The position numbers and the translations under genes were made by a program. A stretch of 45,956 nt of DNA from positions 1-45,956 of the IMG/VR virus record IMGVR_UViG_3300037247_000336; one strand, written 5' to 3'. The notes under the pieces were generated by a model. That model did not search any database. It had not been told where the DNA came from and saw nothing but the letters and a program-made list of their open reading frames with translations. Within the stretch, counting starts at the first letter, position 1. Each line of letters opens with the position of its first letter. Positions 8,535 through 17,157 of the stretch are shown piece after piece. This DNA comes from a virus.

Positions 8535-8909
8535 TTAGGACTCCATAAAGAACTTCAATGGGCTGGTCTCTGCCGTCTCGTCGTCGGGCAGGGCTTGGCG
8601 GAGGAACTTCACTAGGAAGGCTGCCATTGTGGTGGGGAATTGGTAAGCGCGCATAAGGTCAAGTAGTGTGCTGTCACCAGAGAGATGATAGCGAGACTTA
8701 CCCAGAGCTTTGATTTTGAGGTCAAACAGAAGCGCCTGATAACCGTCAATGTGACTATCGAACACACGAATCCCGCTGTCAGTGCGCGGATGGCGAACTG
8801 ACCATGCTTTGAGCAAGCCTGGATTGCGTGTCTGATATGCTTCACTGTCTGGACTATGATAGCCGGTGTGCTTGGCTATGGCGTCTGCTAGTGCCTCTAA
8901 GCGGCGCAT
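8535..8909 (-). CDS. Lysozyme/transglycosylase-like virion protein
   Basis: 124 aa from ATG at 8909; the frame is open further upstream but that part lies in the preceding gene. The pattern IAKHTGYHSPDSEAYQTRNPG, then an F-x-S-x2-DGYQAL block, a TLLDLMRAYQ helix and a final VKFLRQ helix follows the layout of phage proteins with NPGNL, aGyaAL and tl.e.i..y segments (structural peptidoglycan-degrading type). A role in local wall opening during ejection is inferred. No catalytic residue is proven. It follows the 244-aa gene by 2 bases. Confidence 0.65.
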   Translation of the reverse strand: MRRLEALADAIAKHTGYHSPDSEAYQTRNPGLLKAWSVRHPRTDSGIRVFDSHIDGYQALLFDLKIKALGKSRYHLSGDSTLLDLMRAYQFPTTMAAFLVKFLRQALPDDETAETSPLKFFMES

Positions 8910-8911
8910 GG

Positions 8912-9646
8912 CTACTCTCGTAGGGTATCGAACATTTGGCGCAGCATGATGTGGGCCAGGAAGGACTGATGAATCATGGCGGCCCACTCTCGTCCTTCGC
9001 GCTGGTAGGTGGCCGCGAATTGAGGATGCTGGTAGAGGTGGGTCTGGATGTAGTGAGCTGTGTAGCTGTCGTAGAGAGTGTAGGCGACCCAACAAGCTAG
9101 GATAGCTGAACTGCCAATCGCCGCTCCTGCTCCAATCAGAGAGTTGAGGAGGCCCCCGCCCTGCCCACGCTGTGCTAAAGCGGCTGCTCCACCAACAGCC
9201 TGACCGGAGATGGCTGCCGGGTTGAGGAGTGCTGCATTGCCCTGCAAGATAGAGCTTGCGTTGAAGATGCTGGCCAGTCTGCGCTGCCCACCTTCGATAC
9301 TGATTTGGCGCTGAGCACCAGCTAGGGCCTCTGCTTCTGCCGCTTCGACACCGCCTAGCAAGGCAATGGTTGCTCCGCCGGGGAGTTGACGGCCTCCGAG
9401 GATAGCGGCGCGTGACTGTATCTGCTGACGAGCCACATCGAAGCGACCTGTAGTTTCCTCGAAGGCTTGCGTGCGGAGAGCCGCCTCTTCGCCTGGCAAG
9501 AAGCCGGTGAATTCAGGGTCGAATACGAATGACAGCCGCTGCTTGAGAAAGTCTAGCAGACCGCGTTGGGCACCTAACTGTTGCTGGAAGATACCAAATA
9601 GCTGTTGTGAGATTTGCCTTAGTAATGCCCTGTCTTTTTTTCCCAT
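8912..9646 (-). CDS. Internal virion/ejection protein (T7 gp14-like position)
   Basis: 244 aa. It has an N-terminal Gln-rich helix, a central Ala/Gly-rich region with many short helices (residues 80-170), a Gly-rich hinge, and then a hydrophobic patch (GAGAAIGSSAILACWVAY) followed by an aromatic tail. This composition is common for small podovirus internal proteins that insert in the host envelope. It lies between the tail protein genes and the lysozyme-like and large internal proteins. Assignment is by context and composition. Confidence 0.65.
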   Translation of the reverse strand: MGKKDRALLRQISQQLFGIFQQQLGAQRGLLDFLKQRLSFVFDPEFTGFLPGEEAALRTQAFEETTGRFDVARQQIQSRAAILGGRQLPGGATIALLGGVEAAEAEALAGAQRQISIEGGQRRLASIFNASSILQGNAALLNPAAISGQAVGGAAALAQRGQGGGLLNSLIGAGAAIGSSAILACWVAYTLYDSYTAHYIQTHLYQHPQFAATYQREGREWAAMIHQSFLAHIMLRQMFDTLRE

Positions 9647-9648
9647 GA

Positions 9649-10179
9649 TTAACTGTTCTCTACCTCAAGTAAGGCTGAGTTTAAGTCTCCTGTACTATCG
9701 CCGCCACCGACCCCACCGCCTCCGATGCTATCAACCACCGTCACGTCACCACCACCATCGGCAGGTGTAGTGATGGTACCAAGGATGAGAATGCCAGAAG
9801 CCTCTAATAGATTGAGCGCGTCCGTTGTAGCGAAAAAGCAAGAGTCCGGCGTTCCATCTCTATCACTATCTAAGAAGTAAATGGTGTAGGCAGTCGAGAA
9901 TGAGAGATTGCCGATAGTAGCTGCCTGATATGAAACCTTCGGGATGTCGGGCCAATGCACCACAAAAGTAGCTACGTCTATGGCAGCTACGGAACCGTCG
10001 TCACGCGCTGTTAGAAGTTGCGATGGCTGGATGACGTAGCTTCTGTCGGTCAACTGTGTAGTGATTGCGTCGTCGAGCAACTGCTGAAAGTTTGATGTGG
10101 GAAATTCGCCTCTGGCATCAGGTGTGGTGAAGCTGTCGAGCCGAGCTATTTCACGTCCTCGGATTAGTTCGAGAGGCAT
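9649..10179 (-). CDS. Tail-associated structural protein
   Basis: 176 aa. The N-terminal half is beta-rich (SYVIQPSQLLTARDDGSV; YQAATIGNLSFSTAYTIYFL), a pattern often seen in phage tail or baseplate-adjacent proteins. The last 40 residues are a Gly-rich linker (GGGGVGGGDS). It lies between the gp12-like tail protein and the internal virion proteins. Function is inferred from context only. Confidence 0.7.
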   Translation of the reverse strand: MPLELIRGREIARLDSFTTPDARGEFPTSNFQQLLDDAITTQLTDRSYVIQPSQLLTARDDGSVAAIDVATFVVHWPDIPKVSYQAATIGNLSFSTAYTIYFLDSDRDGTPDSCFFATTDALNLLEASGILILGTITTPADGGGDVTVVDSIGGGGVGGGDSTGDLNSALLEVENS

Positions 10180-10180
10180 C

Positions 10181-11959
10181 TTACTTAGCTACCAACGTCA
10201 AGGAATAGAGTTGTGTTCCATTGTCCTCGGCAGGCAATGACAACTGCACCTGCAAGTGACGCGCCATCTCCCTGACGTAGTACCGCAGAGACCGGGCAGT
10301 GTCTGATGCGCCTAGCAACGGCGGGTCGTTCACTTTGTCTAGTATCAGCTTGTACTCCAATCCCACTTCGTTGAGCCTCACGCCTACTGCATAGTCTGTG
10401 TTGCCTGAACTTCGCTCCAGAATGATAGCTTCCACCTCGCGTAGTCCAGCAGGCGGTGCGATGACAAACGACCCGAAACTCATACTCATGGCATAGGCTG
10501 TGCCGTCGTCAGTGAACACTGTAACGGAACGCTTCAAGATAGTGGTAGCCCGGCCCAGCACCAGGTCAAAATTACCCGCCGACGTTTCGACCGAACCTAG
10601 AGTTTTAAGCCCTCCGATTATGAGGGCCTTCGGACTCCATACCTCGTCTACCAAGGCCATCTTATAGAAGAAACTATTACCGTCACTCACGTAGAGATTG
10701 TTGTCAGTAGCCTCATCTCGATGTAAGGTCAGTTCGACGGATGCTGGGTCGATAGCCGCGAGTAGGTCGGAGATAGGGTTCCCTATCTCCCGTATCTCTT
10801 CCGGTGCAATCGACAGCAACTCACGTGACGAGGTGAAGATGAATGCTCGGTCTTCCGTCCCTGCAATGGCCCGATTGCTCTTGATGCCCAGCCGTTTCTG
10901 CCAGGGCATCGCAAAGAAGGATGTCTGGTCGATGCCACGAATCACAAACAGGTCACTCTCCGTGAATACCAGAAGCCCCACGGCGAAAGGGAATAGGGCG
11001 GTTACTTTGCCGGGAAAGTTGAAGAAGTTGAGAGCTGACCATGCCTCCTCCGGTACACCATTGAGTATCTCTCCGCCTCCACTATAGTAGACTATGTTGT
11101 CTACTGAGCCCCACATGCGGCCTGTGTGGAACACCACGTTGTCTATGGCATCAGTAGGCGGGTCGTTGAGGCCAGCGAGAGGAGCCTTCAGAGTGCCAAG
11201 CGCCGAGTCTGCTACTTCATCGCCAAAAGTCCAGGTGCCGCTGCCGGGGTTCGTGAGTGTTCCCAACTTGAAGAAAATTCCTCCGCCGTCCGCATTGCGA
11301 TAAACTTCAATCTCATCTACCTGACCATCAGACCCGAAGTTGCCAGTCACGTTAATCTTCTTGCTGGTGAACGGGTTGGTACACGCCGAGGCTGTGGACG
11401 CTGTACTGATGTGACCAGTGCTAGTGTTCTTGTAGACGAAACGGTATTCATATCCTCGTGCGGCTGTCAGTGACCCTGCGACTTGTGCCGTGGTTGGCGT
11501 GTCGGTTGGAGCAACGATGCCCCACCGAGTCTGGTTTGTGCCGTCCCACTTTTGTTCTTCGCCTGTCTTGCCGTTGGCGAAGTAGAGCATGCTGCCAACG
11601 GGCGCGAAGGAAAACGGCGTAGCAAAAGTCGATGGCGTATAGAAAGTAGTGAGGGAGCTTGCCTCCGCGTCAATGGCTCGCAGCGTGTTTGTCGCATCAA
11701 CTACTAGCTGGAGAGTGTCGTCCAGTTGTCGGAACGAAAAGAACCGCTGGGCTTTCTCGCCCGCCGCTAAGTCAGTACTAATTAAGGCCTCATACCCGGC
11801 GCGGCGTTTGACAGTGTGCTGTGGAGTAATCTCACAGTTGAGACCATCTAGCAAGGCCGAGGGGTTGCCACCTGGCAGGGAGAATGGCGAACGATTCGAC
11901 CAGAGCCCGATAGAAAAGTTGCTAATGTAGATAGGCTCAATGGGAACTATCGGAGGCAT
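10181..11959 (-). CDS. Tail tubular/nozzle protein (T7 gp12-like)
   Basis: 592 aa, beta-rich throughout. The start (IGLWSNRSPF, NPSALLDGLNCEITPQHTVKRRAGY) is typical of podovirus tail proteins of the gp12/tail-tube-B type, a beta-propeller nozzle. It is located just after the tailspike gene and one gene from the gp11-like protein, the usual order. It probably forms the distal tail tube through which DNA exits. The call rests on the N-terminal pattern, size and order. Confidence 0.75.
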   Translation of the reverse strand: MPPIVPIEPIYISNFSIGLWSNRSPFSLPGGNPSALLDGLNCEITPQHTVKRRAGYEALISTDLAAGEKAQRFFSFRQLDDTLQLVVDATNTLRAIDAEASSLTTFYTPSTFATPFSFAPVGSMLYFANGKTGEEQKWDGTNQTRWGIVAPTDTPTTAQVAGSLTAARGYEYRFVYKNTSTGHISTASTASACTNPFTSKKINVTGNFGSDGQVDEIEVYRNADGGGIFFKLGTLTNPGSGTWTFGDEVADSALGTLKAPLAGLNDPPTDAIDNVVFHTGRMWGSVDNIVYYSGGGEILNGVPEEAWSALNFFNFPGKVTALFPFAVGLLVFTESDLFVIRGIDQTSFFAMPWQKRLGIKSNRAIAGTEDRAFIFTSSRELLSIAPEEIREIGNPISDLLAAIDPASVELTLHRDEATDNNLYVSDGNSFFYKMALVDEVWSPKALIIGGLKTLGSVETSAGNFDLVLGRATTILKRSVTVFTDDGTAYAMSMSFGSFVIAPPAGLREVEAIILERSSGNTDYAVGVRLNEVGLEYKLILDKVNDPPLLGASDTARSLRYYVREMARHLQVQLSLPAEDNGTQLYSLTLVAK

Positions 11960-13900
11960 TTAGTTAGCTTCAGAGGAGATGTTTTGTAAGGGTAGTGAAA
12001 CGAGCGCATAGATACGAGCTTGTCCCGCCGTAGCATTGGCGTGGTTATCACCAGTCAAATCCATTTGAAGTTCAACTGTCGCAGCAGCCACCGCCATGTA
12101 GGGCGCAAACTTGTCAGTGGCATCAAAGAGTAGAGCGCCTTTGCCTCCGCTTGCCGTGGCATCGTGCAGTTCATAGCGGGTTCCAGTAGAGAAGAAGTCG
12201 TCGTCCAATGTCAGGTCATTGGCCGCCCCGCCATTCGTACCGACTGAAGCAACTGCGGCTGAGATGGAACCACCTGACCACCCAGTCACTACTGTACCTA
12301 CAACATCGTGAATCATAGTATTGGCTGGAAGCGTCCAGAGGGCGAATGTGTCCGCTGTAGCCCCAGCGGTCATATCGCCAAAGTCTACTACCTTCAAAAT
12401 CCAATGCGGCACGTTGGAGGCAGACCCTTCAAGTGGCGTGATGAAGGAGGTTCCTGTCACCACCAAAGCACTATCTATAGTTGTTTGTTTGTCAGATTGA
12501 CCAACAACAAGAGTGTCACTAGTGTTTAGCGATAGCCCGTGGACATCCGCGTTATCGGCGGCATTGCGGAAGTATATCGCTCGATTATTCCATATCCGCC
12601 AGCGTTCGGGCGGGCTCCCCGCCGCATTCAAATGTTCTACAAACTGACCACTACCAAAGCCGTTCGAGCTAATAGTCGTCATCGTCCCGCCGCTAGACGT
12701 AGCCACGAGTCCACGGATAGTATTGTCATTTGTATCGTTAAACGTAAGTGCGATGGATGTCCCTGCGCCAAATTCTTCTACTGTGAGGTTGGTAAAGGTA
12801 TTCCATCCAACCCCATTCGCAGCGGTAGGGGTGGCACTGTTAAAGGCAATTCCATCAAAACCGCCTGTAATACCGATACGTATATTGTCGAAGCGGTTAG
12901 TGTCCGCATTTTTCACAAAATCAATAGCGTATGGGTCGCCCGGCACATCCAAGAGGACTGAATCAAATGTGTTGAGGGTAACTACCGCATTAGAAGAGGC
13001 CCCATCTAGTTCAATCCCGACGGTAAAAGTAAAAATTTCAATGTCGCGGAATTGGTTGTGCGTCACGTTATCGATAGTACCTGTCGCCTCAGTGGCTCGA
13101 AGTCGTATGGCAATGCTAGTAGTGCCGCCGCGCACGAGTCGCAAGTTATTGAAAGAGCCCTGCTGGTGAGAGTGGACATCCAAACCGATTACACTAGCTA
13201 AAGAATTGCCGTCGAGAGTACAATTCGAGAGCCCCCCACGAACAGAATCTACTACAGTAGTAACAATGTTGACACCTGCACCTGTAGCGCGAATGACTGT
13301 ACTTTCTCCCGCACCAATTACCTGCACGTTCGACCGCAGAGTAATGGATTCGCTATAGATGCCGGGAGGGGCGTAGACAATCCCCCCGCCAGCTCCCAAC
13401 GCTGTCTCTGACGTGGTAGAAGTAGGCAGGTCGTCGATAGCCGCTTGAATCGTGGTGAATTTAGTACCGTCTACTACCCTGACGTTATTCAGAATGGGAA
13501 CTGCGAGATTAAAGTCGGCGACTGCTTGGGCAGCGACAGGATTACTAAGGATGGGGTCGGCAAAGGCAGGGTCTACGATGGTAGGCGTCATGGTGTCGAG
13601 GTCAATCGGCGAAGCGCCACTGAATACCCAACGCTCCGGCCCAAACACTCTCGCCCCATTAGAGTCGAATACCGTGGTCAGATAGAAAGTGCCTGTGGGT
13701 GTAAGTTCGTCGTTGGCGAGGATGGTGAACGCGGAAGGCATATCGCCGCTGGAGTCCAAGGTGGCTGACACTCTCGTAGGAGCCACCTGCCCACCAGCAA
13801 TTATCATAGCGTCATGCGACAGCACGAACTCAATCGTGCCGCCATTGACGACCGTGCCTACGGCATCCTGGAAGGAGCCATTCTCTAGGGTCTTACTCAC
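11960..13900 (-). CDS. Tailspike/tail fibre with right-handed beta-helix (pectate-lyase-3-like)
   Basis: 646 aa from a GTG start. Residues 140-205 carry the pectate lyase_3 entry pattern (TTIQAAIDDLP, GGGIVYAPPGIYSESITL, NVQVIGAG). Repeated short strands with Asn ladders (about 205-420) follow, as expected for a parallel beta-helix. The C-terminal 170 residues look like a separate receptor-binding or trimerisation domain. It is likely a polysaccharide-binding or degrading spike; catalytic residues cannot be named. Its start overlaps the stop of the 45-aa membrane protein by 8 bases. Confidence 0.85.
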   Translation of the reverse strand: MSKTLENGSFQDAVGTVVNGGTIEFVLSHDAMIIAGGQVAPTRVSATLDSSGDMPSAFTILANDELTPTGTFYLTTVFDSNGARVFGPERWVFSGASPIDLDTMTPTIVDPAFADPILSNPVAAQAVADFNLAVPILNNVRVVDGTKFTTIQAAIDDLPTSTTSETALGAGGGIVYAPPGIYSESITLRSNVQVIGAGESTVIRATGAGVNIVTTVVDSVRGGLSNCTLDGNSLASVIGLDVHSHQQGSFNNLRLVRGGTTSIAIRLRATEATGTIDNVTHNQFRDIEIFTFTVGIELDGASSNAVVTLNTFDSVLLDVPGDPYAIDFVKNADTNRFDNIRIGITGGFDGIAFNSATPTAANGVGWNTFTNLTVEEFGAGTSIALTFNDTNDNTIRGLVATSSGGTMTTISSNGFGSGQFVEHLNAAGSPPERWRIWNNRAIYFRNAADNADVHGLSLNTSDTLVVGQSDKQTTIDSALVVTGTSFITPLEGSASNVPHWILKVVDFGDMTAGATADTFALWTLPANTMIHDVVGTVVTGWSGGSISAAVASVGTNGGAANDLTLDDDFFSTGTRYELHDATASGGKGALLFDATDKFAPYMAVAAATVELQMDLTGDNHANATAGQARIYALVSLPLQNISSEAN

Positions 13901-14030
13901 GCTTAGCCTTCTTCATTCGTTCGAGTTTGTCGTGCTCCCACTTCAAGTCCTCGTAGCCACCTCGGATAATAGCTAGAATGAGCAACACCCAAAGCCCTCC
14001 GAGGACTGCAAGCATGATTTGAAGGAACAT
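13893..14030 (-). CDS. Small single-span membrane protein (45 aa)
   Basis: 45 aa. The N-terminus is a hydrophobic span (MLAVLGGLWVLLILAII, residues 6-22), followed by a charged tail ending KWEHDKLERMKKAKRE. It starts 5 bases downstream of the gp11-like gene's stop and overlaps the tailspike GTG start (GTGAGTAA). It fits the size of phage holin-like or Rz-type helper peptides. Function unknown. Confidence 0.65.
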   Translation of the reverse strand: MFLQIMLAVLGGLWVLLILAIIRGGYEDLKWEHDKLERMKKAKRE

Positions 14031-14034
14031 AGCA

Positions 14035-14724
14035 TTATCCTATCATTATGGGGCGGCCAGGGAAGAAGCCTTCATGTTGTAGCTCAGCCTCATCCTTCGC
14101 AGTCGCCCGGCCTATGTCTCTGAGAAACTTCCGGTACTCTGTCTCGGCCCGCGTGTCATCAGCCATCTTGTATGCCATCGCTAGGAAGCCCTGCTGATAA
14201 ACCCACGCCAAGTCATCAGGTATCGGCGACCAATCGCCCGTCAGCGCCGTCTTTGTGACTGGCTTCTTCTGATAGACTATGTATGCACGCCACACTACGG
14301 TAGCGGGCACTTTCCAGAAACGGAGCGTAGTGGTAGTGGTCGCTTCTTTAAGGATGCAAACTTTGTCAGGATTGTCGCGGAGGCTTTCTTTAGGTAGGTC
14401 TTGGACAGCTTCAATCTCACGGGTGGGTTTGAGTTGTGGAGACGTAGAGGTGTTGTCCTCATCTTCTAGTACGCACGACTCTAGCCACGACATGTCTGTG
14501 ACTGTCTCGGCGTAGTCCTGAGTGCCATCTATTGTGATGAAGGAGGTAAGTTCGGCGCGGTTGAACTTCCACTTGTGGGGCGGGGACAGTATCTCCTGAA
14601 TGACACTGTTGCATATTGTCAAGGCAGGCTCATTGGAGAACCCACCTATCCCAACGATAGGGACTAGCTTAGTGAACGTCCGTGCCCAATCCACTGTCTC
14701 CTGTAGGGTCTTGGTAGTCGCCAT
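14035..14724 (-). CDS. Tail adaptor protein (T7 gp11-like, tail tube A)
   Basis: 229 aa. It has the pattern of podovirus adaptor proteins: an N-terminal helix, ALTICNSVIQEILSPPHKWKFNR, then a beta-domain starting FITIDGTQDY, and C-terminal helices (PDDLAWVYQQGFLAMAYKMA; EYRKFLRDI). The W-x-W/F-NR followed by T-x-G-x-Q-DY segment is characteristic of this group in my experience. It connects portal to nozzle. It lies between capsid-proximal genes and the spike. Confidence 0.75.
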   Translation of the reverse strand: MATTKTLQETVDWARTFTKLVPIVGIGGFSNEPALTICNSVIQEILSPPHKWKFNRAELTSFITIDGTQDYAETVTDMSWLESCVLEDEDNTSTSPQLKPTREIEAVQDLPKESLRDNPDKVCILKEATTTTTLRFWKVPATVVWRAYIVYQKKPVTKTALTGDWSPIPDDLAWVYQQGFLAMAYKMADDTRAETEYRKFLRDIGRATAKDEAELQHEGFFPGRPIMIG

Positions 14725-14734
14725 CGACTACCTC

Positions 14735-15076
14735 CTACCCTACGATGTAGGGCGCTCTGGTCGGAACGCGAATGAGACGGTCGTACTCAGGGTGGGAGGG
14801 AGAGCACTCCATGCCACACAACTGGCAAACGCCACGACGAATACCATCACTGTTGGTCATCCACGCCATACGACTGGTATTGTCTTCGCGCAGATGCCCA
14901 CAAGCAGCATATTTCATCTCGTCATTGCGCCGCTTCTGAGCAATCTTCTCCCGCATTCGTAGGCGAGATTCTTCTTTCGACCTGAGAGTAGCCTCGTCCA
15001 CGATGGGAGAGCGGGCAGCTTTGACCAGCGATTCAAGCTGGTCGGGGGTCATTACAACGGCGTGTTCATCAGCCAT
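14735..15076 (-). CDS. Hypothetical protein with C-terminal zinc-knuckle-like cysteines
   Basis: 113 aa. The N-terminal 50 residues form a charged helix (KEESRLRMREKIAQKRRNDE). The C-terminal part contains C59-G-H and CQLCGMEC with SPSHPEYD, which could bind one zinc. It is not a member of the GLLW family (no terminal Trp). It is in the head-tail region; role unknown. Confidence 0.7.
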   Translation of the reverse strand: MADEHAVVMTPDQLESLVKAARSPIVDEATLRSKEESRLRMREKIAQKRRNDEMKYAACGHLREDNTSRMAWMTNSDGIRRGVCQLCGMECSPSHPEYDRLIRVPTRAPYIVG

Positions 15077-15265
15077 TTAGTTCTCCTCTTCTGATTCTTT
15101 AGGTTTGACAACTTCAAGAACGACTGGTTCTCCTGGATAGGGGAACTGTCCCTCGTCGAGTAGCCGGGTTAGAATGGATAGAACAGACATCACTTCAAGG
15201 CCGGACAGTTCACACTGCTCGACACCAAGAGTATAGCCATCTGTTGAGATTACCAACCGACGCAT
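15077..15265 (-). CDS. Hypothetical small acidic protein
   Basis: 62 aa. It reads as one small alpha/beta unit (RRLVISTDGYTLGVEQCELSG; VMSVLSILTRLLDEGQ) with an acidic tail KESEEEN. The stop directly abuts the ATG of the next gene (15076). No family recognised. A good ribosome site (AGGAGG) precedes the start. Confidence 0.7.
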   Translation of the reverse strand: MRRLVISTDGYTLGVEQCELSGLEVMSVLSILTRLLDEGQFPYPGEPVVLEVVKPKESEEEN

Positions 15266-15277
15266 CGGGGCCTCCTT

Positions 15278-16042
15278 TTAGCGGACTTTCAGTGTGTTGT
15301 CGCTATCCTGAACCACGACCGCGTGGGCAGTCCCATCAAAGTCCTTAAAGTAAATCAGGACAGCGTCTTTTGCTGTCAAGCTGACGCTGAACAAGGCTGC
15401 TCCGGTCAAACGACAATCTGTTGCGTCGATGATGCAGCTATTGACGGTGGTGGTTGTGGCGCTCTCGCAGCGGATGAACGCCTTGAGAGGCTTGGCCGCC
15501 GCTAGCGCGGACTCTGAGTCATTGACGATTTGCACGCCCCACGGCCCGTTGGTCACGACGCCAGCACCAATCACACGGATGCGAGCACCAACCTGAGTGG
15601 TCAGGGTGCCGGTGCCTTCCGTGTTGTCAGAGATGACTTCAACGCCACGGATGGTGCCGATAGTTTTACCTTTGGCTAGGGCTTGTAGAGTGGCTCCCAT
15701 AATGGTGCCACTGGATGAGGCTTCACGGTTGGCAGCGCGGGCATCAAAGCCCTGGACAGTGCCGGTCATGGAGGCTACGCCATTCTCGCCGCTGGCGCGA
15801 AGTGCAGTGTTCGTGCCAGTCAGGACGTTGGCAGTCTGCTTACAGGTCACATCCATCGTGCGTGCGCCACCAGCCAGCGAGCGGGTATTGTCGTCCACCC
15901 GAACGAGGTTGTTGGCGGCACTGGATTTGTGCCCCTTAACGTAAAATGCTTTCTGAGCCCCGAAGGCTCCGGTGAGGTAGACACCGAAAGCCGGTTTCTC
16001 GAACTTAAAGTGCCTGCCTTTACTTGTAGATGCTACGGACAT
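15278..16042 (-). CDS. Virion structural protein (head region)
   Basis: 254 aa, rich in Ala, Thr, Gly and Val with short beta strands (KTIGTIRGVEVISDN; TLTTQVGARIRVIGAG). The pattern of many small beta segments between the capsid gene and tail adaptor suggests a head decoration or stabilising protein. No family is recognised. A 5-bp hairpin (16058-16077) precedes it in the transcript. Confidence 0.65.
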   Translation of the reverse strand: MSVASTSKGRHFKFEKPAFGVYLTGAFGAQKAFYVKGHKSSAANNLVRVDDNTRSLAGGARTMDVTCKQTANVLTGTNTALRASGENGVASMTGTVQGFDARAANREASSSGTIMGATLQALAKGKTIGTIRGVEVISDNTEGTGTLTTQVGARIRVIGAGVVTNGPWGVQIVNDSESALAAAKPLKAFIRCESATTTTVNSCIIDATDCRLTGAALFSVSLTAKDAVLIYFKDFDGTAHAVVVQDSDNTLKVR

Positions 16043-16098
16043 TGAGATACTCCTATAGGGTCAGAGTCTACCGACCCAGGTAGTTAGTTAGATTTGTA

Positions 16099-16629
16099 CT
16101 ACAGGGCTTCGGCTTCAAGGTAGTCGCAGATAGCGAAGCTACCCGAATCCGACGCCGAGAACTGACCAGTCACGGTGAAGGGAATCTCCGCAGCCGGGTC
16201 AACGCTAGTCGGGAATGCATTAAGCACCGCATAGGTTGTAATGGCTGAGTTGAGAATGCTGAGACCCACACCATGCAGGTCTTGTTCGGTCTTGTCAGTC
16301 TGGAGGATTGCTTCGATGTACCAAGCAGCGTCCTCGCTATCAACAGCCTGAGTTGCCGACTGTTCAATCGTGGTGTTGGAGCCGATGGTGGACGACTTGC
16401 CATGGTCGAGACGGACGGTGAAGTTGGTGGTAGTTCCACCAGTCACACGCCCACCCGCCTTGACGCGGAACAACCGTGCTCCATCCACAGACTGTGGAGG
16501 CAGCAATAGTTGCAAACGAACAGCGGTAGATTGACCGTCAGCAAACTGAAACTCTGCTGTAGACGAAGCGCCTTGGCCAGAGTTGCCACCGAACTGCTGA
16601 GCAACAGCAAATGTGTTAGCATTAGGCAT
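16099..16629 (-). CDS. Virion structural protein
   Basis: 176 aa, a beta-rich sandwich-like sequence (STAVRLQLLLPPQSVDGARL; TTNFTVRLDHGKSSTIGSN; PFTVTGQFSASDSGSFAI). It lies two genes after the major capsid protein. This composition is common in decoration or head-fibre proteins. No specific family. Confidence 0.68.
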   Translation of the reverse strand: MPNANTFAVAQQFGGNSGQGASSTAEFQFADGQSTAVRLQLLLPPQSVDGARLFRVKAGGRVTGGTTTNFTVRLDHGKSSTIGSNTTIEQSATQAVDSEDAAWYIEAILQTDKTEQDLHGVGLSILNSAITTYAVLNAFPTSVDPAAEIPFTVTGQFSASDSGSFAICDYLEAEAL

Positions 16630-16640
16630 TTATGTTTCTC

Positions 16641-17141
16641 CTATTTGAAGTCTGACACATGATAGTGCCAATACTTGTTCCAGTCAGCCGGTGTATAGCC
16701 GTAATGTGTGCGGACTATCTCACTGACTTGACTGAAGGTGATGGCCCTCCGCTTCAGTAGATGCAGAAGAACCGTGCGCCAACCGCGACGCTCCTTACAG
16801 GGGAGGTCGGCTCGGTCGGTTGTGATGATGCTCCACTCAGGCAAGAACCCGGTATTGAATGCCACCAGGTAGCGTTTGCCACGAGTGTCGTGTGAGTAGA
16901 AGCCAGCTACGGCAGGGTCGTTGAAGCTGGTCTCCATGACCACACTATGGATGTATTTGCGGACGTAATTGAAGAGAGCGACGTGCGTCATGCCACGACC
17001 CAGGCGGCGTTCGCACTCTTTCCAATCGTCCTGCTCAGGTAGGCGGTGCTGAGCAAGTTGGCGGTCAGTGTCCTCAAAGCTCCTTGCGAGAGCTTCGCGG
17101 CCAGCGATTCGCTTAACTTGCTCAGTTGTGCCTACGAGCAT
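16641..17141 (-). CDS. Hypothetical protein between capsid and structural genes
   Basis: 166 aa, a mixed alpha/beta sequence with many aromatic and basic residues. VALFNYVRKYIHSVV and HYGYTPADWNKYWHYHVSDF are prominent. The position just after the capsid gene suggests a head-tail completion factor or non-structural helper. It is less repetitive than its structural neighbours. No family recognised. Confidence 0.7.
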   Translation of the reverse strand: MLVGTTEQVKRIAGREALARSFEDTDRQLAQHRLPEQDDWKECERRLGRGMTHVALFNYVRKYIHSVVMETSFNDPAVAGFYSHDTRGKRYLVAFNTGFLPEWSIITTDRADLPCKERRGWRTVLLHLLKRRAITFSQVSEIVRTHYGYTPADWNKYWHYHVSDFK

Positions 17142-17157
17142 GGTGGCAAACTACGAA

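Noticed and set aside
8910-9095. Longer N-terminus for the lysozyme-like gene
   Set aside because: The extra 62 codons lie inside the 244-aa gene in another frame and read as low-complexity Pro/Arg/His; ATG 8909 follows the upstream stop directly.
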